Positions 55,861-64,000 of a stretch of DNA of 64,000 nucleotides are shown here, piece by piece. The stretch covers positions 39,480,575 to 39,544,574 of the forward strand of contig CM037876.1 in the NCBI GenBank assembly GCA_021292165.1, in the 5' to 3' direction. The position numbers and the translations under genes were made by a program. Each line of letters starts with the position of its first letter. Position 1 is the first letter of the stretch. The DNA comes from Shinisaurus crocodilurus (taxonomy: Eukaryota > Chordata > Lepidosauria > Squamata > Shinisauridae). Under the pieces are notes generated by a model. It had not been told where the DNA came from, ran no database searches, and worked only from the letters and a program-made list of their open reading frames with translations.

Positions 55861-56250
55861 GGGCTTCTCTACACGAGGTGTTTAACCCGCTCCTTTACCG
55901 ATGCTTCTTCCATTTTCTTTACGGGAGTAAGAGTGTGTCCTTTACACGTTATTTTTTTTCTGTCCCCCCCCCCCTCTCTGCCTTTCTATATGTTCCATTA
56001 CACAACCACAAGGTGGTGCTGTGACATAGAGCAGCATTGCAAATTTGCATGAGTTTCCCATTCCGATTCATTTCGACTTTCCCAATAATAATTGACCTTC
56101 CTCGCTTAAAAAAAAAAAAAAAAAAGCCAATGAAATGGCTAGAACACATGGGAGAGGCCCTGGAGGATGATGATGATGTGGAAAGCACCTGGAAACTTCC
56201 ATGAGTGAAGAATCACGAGCCCACAATAAATGCCTTGTGTAGTGAAGCTC
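55861..56250 (+). mobile_element. Inverted-repeat element, family E (copy 3)
   Basis: 390 bp: left GGGCTTCTCTACACGAGGTG, right GCCTTGTGTAGTGAAGCTC, with direct TAA at 55858-55860 and 56251-56253. It shares ACAAGGTGGTGCTGTGACAT with the other two copies. The A18 run at 56108-56125 and the C-rich run near 55963-55975 are internal. Confidence 0.8.
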
Positions 56251-56434
56251 TAAGTTGGAGGGTAAGTTGTAAGCAAGCACCATTTGTGACATCACACAAC
56301 ATCATCACAGATCACGAGGCACATCAATTAAGGCATCAGCCTTAGTTTCCAATTTCCTGGCTTTGTGGAGCTTGAGCCAACAGGAGATAGCCTTAACTCT
56401 GCTCTTAAATGGGAAGTTCTTTAAAAATCATTAA

Positions 56435-56860
56435 GGGAGCAATCCTATGGCCCAAAAACATCATCTGGGTGGGACATAGGATACTTTGGATTCCACTGTC
56501 AGAAACAGAGCTCTGACCTTGGAGATGGGGATCCATGCTCCTCCCCCCTCACAGCCAGCATGGAAAGAAACGTGCCGCTGCCTCTCTGAGGTCAGGAACT
56601 TGACCCCAGAGAGGGGGTAAAGTGGGTGTTCCAGTGTGCGGAGAGGGGAGGAGACTGCAGAGGCCAGGATGTGAGCTATCCTGTGTCCTCTGCCGCCTCC
56701 TTCCTCCCCTCTCTGAAGCAGCCCAGCTAGATGGCTGAAAACAGCCATTTAGCAAAAATGCAGAGTGGGAGGAACAGGGAGGCGGAGATCCTCCCGCTCT
56801 GCATAGGAGGCCCATAAGCCTCCGAGTTCGGCATATGGGCATCCCATTTGAATTATGCCC
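56435..56860. mobile_element. MITE family C copy with TAA duplication
   Basis: 426 bp: GGGAGCAATCCTATGGCCCA to TTTGAATTATGCCC, with TAA at 56432-56434 and 56861-56863. Internal blocks (TGCCGCTGCCTCTCTGAGGT, AGCAAAAATGCAGAGTGGGA) match 17097-17476 better than 53086-53523, so family C has at least two subtypes. Confidence 0.85.
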
Positions 56861-57063
56861 TAAATACATTGACTTGATGCTAGGTAAGCGGCATGTCACT
56901 CTAATGCAGGATAGGAATCCATAAAACACTTCAGCCAACACATTTAGGGCTGGGTCACACATTAGATATGGTTAGCACATTTCCTATATATGAACATCCT
57001 TAGGCTCATGCTTGGTTGCAGAGTCAGTGTGCAAAATTTTTACTATAGAAACAGCTGTTTAAT

Positions 57064-57275
57064 TTTTTAATTTTTTTAAAATTAGATTTCTAACACACCT
57101 TTCCTCCAAGGACCTTAAGATGGTGTATGCGGGTCTCTCCCAACCCCATTTTTATCCTCCCCCGCAATTTTTATCCTTTTAACCTGTGAGGTAGGTTAGA
57201 CTGAGAGATCGTGACTGGCCCAAGATTACCCAATGAGTTCCACAGCTGAGTGGGGATTTGAATCTGGGTCTCCTC
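57064..57275 (-). mobile_element. Sauria-type SINE, minus strand
   Basis: In complement: GGAGACCCAGATTCAAATCC (B box), CTCATTGGGTAATCTTGGGC, CAGTCACGATCTCTCAGTC and CCTACCTCACAGG, then a 3' part with CCTTAAGGTCCTTGGAGG-type sequence. The A-box side is cut at the adjoining MITE. Confidence 0.7.
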
Positions 57276-57279
57276 ATAT

Positions 57280-57395
57280 GTATTGGACTACAACTCCCAT
57301 CATCCGACGCCAACATGGCAAGTTGGCTGGGGGAAAGATGAGAATTCTAGTCTAACACATATGGAGGGCACCATATTGGGTAACGCTGCACTCCG
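57280..57395. mobile_element. hAT-type foldback MITE fragment (CCAGATGTT family)
   Basis: ATTGGACTACAACTCCCATC and the diverged complement GATGAGAATTCTAGTCTAAC form the arms; ATATGGAGGGCACCATATTG is the right subterminal part. Left terminus missing, flanks not diagnostic. Confidence 0.55.
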
Positions 57396-58146
57396 CCATA
57401 CCCAGAAAGATGCCCTTGCTTCTGACAAGAACTGTCACACTTGCAACCTTGGTAATATTTGTACAAATGTTATACAAGTTTTTTGTACTATTTCTTCCAC
57501 TGATGCTGAGGGCATCCAGGTATAGGAAATTCAGTGCTGCAGCTCATGTCAGTGGCCTTTACTCATAAACCTAGCCCTACTGCAGGGTAATGCACCTGCT
57601 TAAGTGGTTAGTGAATCACATGATTGCCTTTTAGCTATTGGAAAAGGAAAACTATATACACAGCATTTACTTGGTCATACCTACAAGTACACGTTTGTTG
57701 GTATACATTGCAGTCTCTTTGGCATACATTACATGTATGCAGAATGCATTAAACTTCCACAATACTGGTTCTGCTGCTATCACAAAAATGATAATTTCAT
57801 GTTCTTTTTTTGGTGTGCATTCCCCCCCCCCCCGTCCTTCCTGTCTAACTTATTCCACAGATGGGGGAAACTCATGTAAATCATTAACCTCAGTGCTCTC
57901 AGGAAATTAAGGGGCCTGATGGTCTAGGAGTAACAAGAAACACATTATCAAAATAGAGTTCTAGAACTGCACGTTCATGCAAATACTATTTCAAATGGGC
58001 ATATTTTCCTGCAATACTTAGGGACAATGTTATTTTAGAATACTGCAGTACTTGATATATTTTTTGAGTTGTCTTCTGTTGAAAAGCACCAGGACCACAT
58101 CAAGTACAAGTTATTTAACAGTGGTGCAACAACTCAAGTAGAAGGT
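57396..58146. other. Unrecognised sequence
   Basis: Nothing recognised apart from a C-run at about 57823-57833. Overlapping 90-codon frames at 57604-57910 have no conserved features. Confidence 0.45.
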
Positions 58147-58345
58147 GCATTAAGAACCTAATAACATAAGCAGAGCTATGCTGGATCAGACCAAGGGTCC
58201 ATCTAGTCCAGCATTCTGTTCACACAGTGACCAACCAGCTGCCCACGGGATCCCACAAGCAGGACATGAGTGCAACAGCACCCTCCAGCCCATGTTCCCC
58301 AGCAACTGGTACACAGTCATAGGCACATTGCCTCTGATACTGGAA
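58147..58345 (-). mobile_element. Interspersed repeat, unclassified
   Basis: AACATAAGCAGAGCTATGCT, GGATCAGACCAAGGGTCCAT, CTAGTCCAGCATTCTGTTCA, then CCACAAGCAGGAC and CCCAGCAACTGGTACACAG: a phrase I know as very frequent in squamate DNA. Its end (complement of CTTATGTTAT) resembles the tail of the second SINE family, so it may be a related SINE or LINE 3' end; orientation is inferred from that. Confidence 0.5.
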
Positions 58346-59324
58346 TTGTTATTTCACACATCACCTGCTGGAACTATTTATGGAAATCTTTACTCTCAGG
58401 GTGCTTTGAAACTTCCTCAGAGGTCTTTTGCTGCTGGTGACTGGCATGCCGATGTTGTGGATGGGGACTAGTGCACGCTTGACAGAAGCCTCGTGCTGAT
58501 TGTCACCACTCCAAATGTACTAGCAATGATCAGTGTGTGTGTGTGTGTGGACAGGGGACAGCAACTGTCCCTCAAAACCAGGGTTGGCTCAGGCCCTCCT
58601 GCCGCCTGTGGTGGGATAGCGCCTGCACGACCCTGCTCAGCTTCCCCACTGCACTTCCCTCCCCCACCGCCCCACTGCATCTCCCGTCTCCCACCTGCCT
58701 CATTGCTGCTGCTCCCTGAAGAGCAGCATTGGCATGGATCTATAGAGACAGCCAGGCCCAAATGCCTGGCTCTGAGGGGGGGGTGTGTGTGTCCTTCCTC
58801 CCATAATGCCTGGCTCAAAGGAAAGACCGTTCAGAACCAGGATTTGGGCCTGGCATTTGCTGCAGCAGCAGAGCTGTGGTGCCGCCAGGCCAGGCAGCAG
58901 CTCCAGAGAGCCCCATTGGCTCCGCTCTCCCACTCTGGCAAATGTCACAGTGGGAGAGCAGCCGGTAGGGCTCTCCTTGAGGTTCCTTGAAGAGAAACAA
59001 GGCATGTTGAAAGATGGAAATTTCAGGGTGTGCACCTGTCTATGAGAAAGGGCTACAGATTGAATATTCCTCAGAAATTGCAGCTCAAAGTTTAGAGGGC
59101 AGCAGCGTAACAAGAAAAATATTATCTTAGCAAAGAGAAAGCCTTGCTGTATTCCACAGCTTCCCCAGATGAATCAGCATCACAAACCTAGTCATAATTC
59201 CATTTGTTTTTAAGATGGTGAAGGACAACGTGGATTTGATTGCCACGTGGGAGTGGGGTGGGATGGGGAGAGAAAGAAACTTGCCAGACAGTGAAATGGT
59301 ACCATCTGCTGATTCCTTTCTTGT
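58346..59324. other. Mostly unrecognised; possible hAT piece
   Basis: CAGGGTTGGCTCAGGCCCTC at about 58580 with CTGCCGCCTGTGG resembles a hAT terminus, but no matching right end was found. A (TG)8 tract lies at 58533-58549. The 165-codon frame at 58493-58990 shows only low-complexity Pro/Ser/Arg content. Confidence 0.4.
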
Positions 59325-59600
59325 TTGTGTATTATTATTTTATTTATTTATTTATATATCAACCATTGCATACAAAGATTTCAGCGAAAATATTTCCAAG
59401 ATGGGGAACAACAAGAAAATCGATGTGATAGCAATTATAAAAAGGCCAAACACAGCTGTAGTAATAAACAATAAAAATATTCTAATGACATTCTGAACAG
59501 CAATGGCAACACAGTAATTGCAGCTCTAACTGGCATATTCAGCAGTCAAAAGCTAGTCCAAAGAAAAAGCTTTTCAAGGTCCTCTTAAATAGACAAAACT
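59325..59600 (-). mobile_element. LINE 3' end
   Basis: The complement of a LINE 3' UTR: A-rich upstream, then a TATAAATAAATAAATAAAAT-type tail at 59335-59358. AAGCTTTTCAAGGTCCTCTT near 59565-59590 corresponds to the end of the coding part in related copies. Decayed. Confidence 0.5.
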
Positions 59601-59697
59601 CTCAGATCTGGCAGAATTCTTGTAATGATGATGCCACCAAAATTTGTATTTTCTGCATTAGAAATGCAAATCTTGGCGGGCTCATAATGCTGTGGCG

Positions 59698-59935
59698 ACA
59701 GTGTGGCGTAGTGGTTAGAGTGTTGGACTGGGACTCGGGAGATCCGGGTTCTAGTCCCCGCTCGGCCATGAAACTCACTGGGTGACTCTGGGCCAGTCAC
59801 TGACTCTCAGCCCAATCTACCTCACAGGGTTATTGTGAAGATAAAATGGAGAGGAGGATTATGTAAGCCGCCTTGGGTTCCTTGCAGGAAAAAAGGCAGG
59901 GTATAAATATAATAAATAAATAATAAATAAATAAA
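59698..59935 (+). mobile_element. Sauria SINE, full length
   Basis: A complete tRNA-derived SINE. Head GTGGCGTAGTGGTTAGAGTG (A box) and GGGTTCTAGTCCCCGCTCGG (B box) at the spacing of a polymerase III promoter; body CATGAAACTCACTGGGTGAC, CCAGTCACTGACTCTCAGCC, ACCTCACAGGGTTATTGTGA; BovB-like 3' end GTAAGCCGCCTTGGGTTCC with a TATAAATATAATAAATAAAT tail. This family is characteristic of squamates and supports the host assignment. It differs from a functional tRNA by imperfect stems and the long 3' extension. Confidence 0.92.
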
Positions 59936-60208
59936 CCCCCAAAATTCTTCCCCAGCCTGGATTAAAAAAAATCTAAACCAGGGAGAATTTCAGCTATCCC
60001 TCCCAGACTCTCTCCCACCCAAGCCTAAATCCTTTCCTTCACTTTCACTTATCTTTGCAATGGCTCCAATAGAAGTAGGAAGGAAGATGATGTTTTTATA
60101 AATTAAAAAAGTACTTACAATAAATGTTCAATACTAAATCTCAATGTATGTGTGCATACAATGGCAGAAGACACTCCCTCTAGTATCCCCAGATCCTTCA
60201 GTGCATCA

Positions 60209-60411
60209 GGAGGGGCCATGGCTCAGTGATAGAGCACATGGTTTGCGTGCAGAAGGTCCCAGGTTCAATCCCCAGCATCTCCAGGCAGGGTAGGAAAAAT
60301 CCTGCCTGAAATCCTGGAGAGCCGCTGCCAGTCAGTGTTGACAATATTGGGCTAGATGGAGCAATGGTCTTGACTAAGTGGAAGGCAGCTTTCTATGCTC
60401 TTATGTTAAAG
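60209..60411 (+). mobile_element. tRNA-derived SINE, second family, full length
   Basis: Head GGGGCCATGGCTCAGTGATA (A box), CAGAAGGTCCCAGGTTCAAT and CCCCAGCATCTCC (B box), body AATCCTGCCTGAAATCCTGG, AGAGCCGCTGCCAGTCAGTG, and 3' GGGCTAGATGGAGCAATGGT with AAGGCAGCTTTCTATGCTCT. Homologues: 51051-51262 (plus) and 31978-32036 (minus, tail only). The short TTATGTTA end differs from the AT tail of Sauria SINE, implying a different LINE partner. Confidence 0.85.
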
Positions 60412-60830
60412 CTTTAAAGCTAAGTACCAGCATCCTGGAAAGTGGAAGCCAATGGAGCTCCCTATAACCAGCGCTGGTAATCAACCTGGTTGCTTTGTTC
60501 AGTACAAGAATCACTTTCCAGGACAGACCTATGTAGATTGCATTACAATAATCTAAATGGGAAGCTTCCAGGGCATGCACCATTGTGATCCAAGCCCTTC
60601 CCTGTTCTGGGAAAGGCCAAAGAAAAGTTAGCATATCAACCCAAGTTGATAGACTGCAATCTGGACACTGACTCAACCTGGGAATTCAGGACAAGGCCGT
60701 TTGTCCCAAACGACAAAACTGTTGTTTCTGGAGGAGTGTGGCCCACATCTAGAACCAGCATTTCCATCACATCACTGGAATTGTGTTTAAAATGAACATG
60801 CATCGCAAGTCTCTTCTTTTGCTCCATTGC
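60412..60830 (-). mobile_element. Decayed L2-like LINE C-terminal region
   Basis: A 91-codon minus frame includes SHLDYCNAIYIGLSWK (cf. SRLDYCNALYVGLPLK) and YRELHWLPLSRMLVLSFKAL (cf. LKELHWLPVACRAEFKVLVL). The preceding frame has LVLNSQVESVSRLQS. No active site remains. It starts exactly where the upstream SINE ends, so one may have inserted beside the other. Confidence 0.7.
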
Positions 60831-60910
60831 CTGGGAACACTAAGAAAAGAGGAGGAAGATCTCACAACTTATACCGACGCCAATGGGGCTAACATCGTTT
60901 TTCTCTAAAT

Positions 60911-61184
60911 CGGCAGTATCCAATACTGCTGCTGCAATCCTGCTGGTTCCATTGCGCTCGTGGAACTCGCCACTCGTAAAACAGGAACTAGAGCTTTAAT
61001 CCCAGAAATGAGTGGAAATGCTCATTTCCGGAATGGGGCAGGTCAGTGGAGCTCCCTTTGTAAGCTCTGCTGACCTGTCTTGTTCCAGAAATGAGTGTTC
61101 CACTTGTTTCCAATTCCTGCAGGATCTGCTAGCTTCCCACTTAACTATCGGTGGGTAGTGTGCGGGTAGCATTGGATAGTGCCC
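60911..61184. mobile_element. Inverted-repeat element, family D (copy 2)
   Basis: About 274 bp: left CGGCAGTATCCAATACTGCT, right complement AGCATTGGATAGTGCCC. The internal palindrome is GGGCAGGTCAGTGGAGCTCC against GAGCTCTGCTGACCTGTCTT. Shared with 24248-24490. Flanking triplets are inconclusive. Confidence 0.65.
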
Positions 61185-61362
61185 ATATGATCTACACATC
61201 TACTGCCTCTTTGCCCTCTCTGCCTTGGAATTACCGACATGTGCGCACAAAAGAACAATCAGCACATGGAGGTCAGCTGTGGAACCAGCAGGCACAATCG
61301 CAATCCTTCCTCAATGCATTAATGATTGTACCTGTGTTAAGCATGTGTGAATAGGGCTAAAG

Positions 61363-61678
61363 CAGTGGTGGGGAACCTCAGGCCCAGGGACCAACTCTGG
61401 CCCTCCTAGGGTTTGAATTTGGCCCCCAAGGGTTCCCTGGATGGTCTTGCCCCTTCTCCTGGCCCCACCCCCTTTCCCCACAATTGTTTGGTGATTTCCT
61501 GGCTTATGCACAGCACAGGTTGAAATGCCTCTCCTACGGCTTAGAAGTATGCTGGTGCTTTTATGTATTTGGGTACCACCCCTTTTGCCTTTGGCCACAC
61601 CCACCACTGGACCTGCCTCCTGAGAACTTCTCCGAAGTTGAATTAGGTCCTCAGGCTGAAAGAGGTTGTCCTCCCCTG
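61363..61678. mobile_element. Non-autonomous hAT element
   Basis: 316 bp: CAGTGGTGGGGAACCTCAGG to GAGGTTGTCCTCCCCTG. Flanks GGCTAAAG (61355-61362) and GGCTAAGG (61679-61686) match at 7 of 8. No transposase frame; the 134-codon minus frame that spans it is incidental. Confidence 0.85.
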
Positions 61679-61686
61679 GGCTAAGG

Positions 61687-62065
61687 TAAAGGCGATATAG
61701 GGATTTTCTGTGCATTTAGGCTGAAATCTTATGCACTGTTTAAATATGGGAAACAGCAACACACACCAGATGTTTTCAAACTCAGCAGCTATTTATTATA
61801 ACTTACAGAAAACACAGAGCAACCTTCTCTGACTTGTAAGAGGAGCATAAACAACTTAACTGAACAATTGTCCTTGGTAACTGGTACTGTCATATGTAGG
61901 CCCAGGATGGTCCTGGCCTCTCAGGAGATGATGGAAGCCCAACTGTTCCTAGTGACTTCTCCCCCCCCCCCAAAGTGAAAGCATTCCCTTCTATTTGTCT
62001 GGCACGGTTGGCTAACACTGAGCCCATCTGGGCTTGCCTCTTAAAGAGGCAGTGCACAACATGCA
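61687..62065. other. Unrecognised sequence
   Basis: GGCTGAAATCTTATGCACTG at 61719-61738 resembles a MITE B end without a partner. A C-run lies at about 61961-61971. Nothing else. Confidence 0.4.
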
Positions 62066-62150
62066 CACTTATGTATGTGGGAGTAAGCCCTATTGTGGTC
62101 AATGGGACTTGCTTCTGTGTAAACATGCCTAGGATTCTGCTGGAAATGTG
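62066..62150. mobile_element. MITE family B fragment
   Basis: GTGGGAGTAAGCCCTATTGT, GGTCAATGGGACTTGCTTCT, then AACATGCCTAGGATTCTGCT: core and right end of family B. Left end absent. Confidence 0.6.
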
Positions 62151-62599
62151 CTAGAAGAACTGTCAGTCATTTGTCTTATTTTAAAGTAGATATACAATGT
62201 AAAATGTAATTGAAGTACACAACTAGTTGAATGCTAACTGCTTACAGTGCGTTCTGGCAAAATATATTATCTACAGAACCATTGATTGATGGAGTGTTTC
62301 TGATACTCAGCACTTCTCCAGATAGATACATCTTGCAAATGAGTTGCAGGATTTCAGACATATCAGCACTCCACAGACTACAGAATTCTTGTCTCATTAA
62401 TAGGCTTCCATTTGCCAAGACTGGCATTAAATGTGGACTTGGTTGACAGGGGAACAAGTTTTTCTGTATCTGCCATACAGCTTCTTTTTTTTCTTTGAAG
62501 TTATAGACAGGCAGTGTTTAGATTTAGCTTTGGTCATGCAGATGTCAATGAAAGAATTGCCACCAATTGGATTGGGATTGGGATTAAATCAAATTGGAA
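62151..62599. other. Unrecognised sequence
   Basis: No features recognised; a pure T/C run lies at about 62480-62497. Confidence 0.45.
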
Positions 62600-63181
62600 C
62601 TGATATCGTGTAGTGGTTAAATGGGAACAGGCCCAGCACCAGTACCCGGCATGGTGGGGCAAATGCCGGGGCCCCAGCAGGCCCCTCAACTGCTGGAAAC
62701 ACTGCATCTGATGTGATTTACTCTAGGTGGTGGTGGGCCTGCACAGAGAGTTCATGTAGTGAGGCCTGTTAAGCCCTTGACACATGCAAATTCAGGGGTG
62801 GGACTGGCATCATTAATGGAGTGGACCTGGTCAGTACTCGCTGCTGCAGCCTGCCCACCAGCTAGCGGTGGAGGGTGGTGGGCACCAGCAGCAGGGTCTA
62901 TGACGTTGCTGCAGGTGGGGGAGCTACTGAGAGTAACTTTGCCTGGAGTGGAGTCCCCCTCCAAAAAAAACTTTTAGCCAGACCTGAATGTGAGCTACGA
63001 GTTGGAGTGCCTCAGGCTGAATTCTGTTTGGCTATGAACTCACTGGGTGGCAGTATTTCTCAGCCAACTGCGCCATTTGAAAAATAATGCAGACAATAAT
63101 GCTAGCCTACCTTTCAGGGTTGTTGGAAGAGTGTATGTAAAGATCCTTGAGCACTTTAGAAAAGCATGATATAAATGACAA
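62600..63181 (+). mobile_element. Sauria-type SINE split by a hAT insertion
   Basis: The 5' part (62600-62627, ATCGTGTAGTGGTTAAATGG) is the SINE A-box head. The SINE resumes after the hAT element with CTACGAGTTGGAGTGCCTCA, the region of the B box (decayed), GGCTATGAACTCACTGGGTG, CTACCTTTCAGGGTTGTTGG and a 3' end with CTTGAGCACTTTAG and GATATAAATGAC. The copy is old. Confidence 0.65.
62628..62986. mobile_element. hAT element nested in the SINE
   Basis: 359 bp, CAGGCCCAGCACCAGTACCC to TTTTAGCCAGACCTG. Flanks AATGGGAA (62620-62627) and AATGTGAG (62987-62994) match at 6 of 8, and the SINE reads through once the element is removed, which is independent support. GC-rich; no transposase. Confidence 0.7.
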
Positions 63182-64000
63182 GTTTGATTAATACTGAGTA
63201 AGCCATTTGCGTTTGGTTTGCCAGCTATCCTAATTTTTCTCAGTAATATGTAATAGGATTTTTTGATCTGGAACACCGGGACATGAAGAAGACCTTACCA
63301 TACATTATAATTAGTAGCCAAGATTTTAAACATGGCTGTTGGGTTAGCTTAGTCTTTTGCCCAATGGTATTGGTAACTCTGCATCTTGCTTCATGAAGCA
63401 AATTTTTATTTTCCAGATCCTGGGCTGCAAGCATATTTACTCCTCTTTTAATTATATTGTGCTTAGCTCAGAGGGGAGTCTTTCAGTCTATGAGCCATGC
63501 CAGGAAAATAAATCAAACTGTTTGCAGATTAAGACATTGTTCATCTTGACTAAAGAGCATCTGCGGTCATTTATCTGCCTCCAAGGAATTGGCTAATGTC
63601 TTTAATACTCAGGGTATGAAGTGCTACACTCCCGCCCTTTCCTTTCTGTACAGAAGCAAGACTTCTGTGTAAATGAAATTCTGTGCATTCTGTGAAGGGG
63701 CACCTTGGAACCTCAAGGCCTCCATTTTGCAAAACAAAATTGTAACCCAGTTCTTGGTAGCGAATGATTATATTGCACTGAAATCAGTGTGACTTATAGG
63801 CATGTGAGTAGGGGCTGTGCTGCAGCTTTTGGCTGTGGTCCAGAAACAGATTTCTGTATGTAGAACAACAAATGACCTGGACAGCTTGAGCTTCTTCATG
63901 CAAGGTTCTTGTGCACTGATGGGAAATAGCCATTCTTGCATGCAGAAGTCCATTTTCACATGCAGAGGCAATCTCTGGATTGTGCATCAGGTGGTTCAGT
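63182..64000. other. Unrecognised sequence
   Basis: No gene or repeat junction recognised to the window end. Confidence 0.45.

Noticed and set aside
58580..58700. hAT left end (CAGGGTTGGCTCAGGCCC)
   Set aside because: No right end or duplication found within reach.
59698..59770. Possible tRNA gene
   Set aside because: Head of a full-length Sauria SINE with a BovB-like tail, not a free-standing tRNA.
60209..60281. tRNA-like sequence with A and B boxes
   Set aside because: It is the head of a SINE with homologues at 51051 and 31978; stems are imperfect and the sequence continues as a SINE body.

Overview
This is eukaryotic, non-genic DNA, most likely from a squamate reptile (lizard or snake). 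The best clue is a well-preserved tRNA-derived SINE at 59698-59935 with the layout of the Sauria SINE known from squamates: a tRNA-like head with A and B boxes, a conserved middle block and a BovB-like 3' end. CR1 and L2-like LINEs, abundant hAT and other short inverted-repeat DNA transposons, and long TG/AG microsatellites fit the same assignment. I found no intact host gene, no convincing exon, no functional tRNA or rRNA gene and no CRISPR array or operon. Nearly all longer open frames are pieces of retrotransposon reverse transcriptase (RT) or chance frames inside repeats.

Layout. 1-6 kb is a LINE cluster: an L2-like shard, the C-terminal part of a second non-LTR element ending in a zinc finger, a CR1 scrap, and a nearly complete but broken L2-like element on the minus strand. 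7-13 kb holds two TA-flanked mariner/Tigger-like MITEs, foldback MITEs, an L2-like relic and a 662-bp hAT element filled with GAGTC words. 13-27 kb is mostly unrecognised sequence with scattered MITEs, LINE 3' ends and microsatellites. 27-35 kb carries CR1 fragments, including one on the plus strand split by a younger L2-like insertion with an exact 55-bp target-site duplication. 35-44 kb has an element rich in CCATGG with a nested hAT MITE, two copies of a ~345-bp inverted-repeat family, and decayed L2-like pieces.

44-48 kb is densely nested: a hAT element, then a 1.3-kb hAT element containing a tandem dimer of a 5S-rRNA/CR1 chimeric SINE, then two MITEs in a row, the second split by a 762-bp solo LTR with a 5-bp duplication. 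49-57 kb has a CpG-rich LTR-like block, an interrupted long palindrome, more MITEs and a 38-bp tandem repeat. 57-64 kb has SINEs, an L2-like relic, a hAT element with 8-bp duplications, and a Sauria-type SINE split by another hAT element.

Nothing here works as a gene system. The content is a layered record of transposition, readable from insertion junctions: hAT elements (8-bp duplications), a PIF/Harbinger-like MITE group (3-bp TTA/TAA), Tigger-like MITEs (TA), retrovirus-like LTRs (5-bp) and LINEs. Family and clade names are inferred from motifs and junctions seen by eye; no database search was possible.
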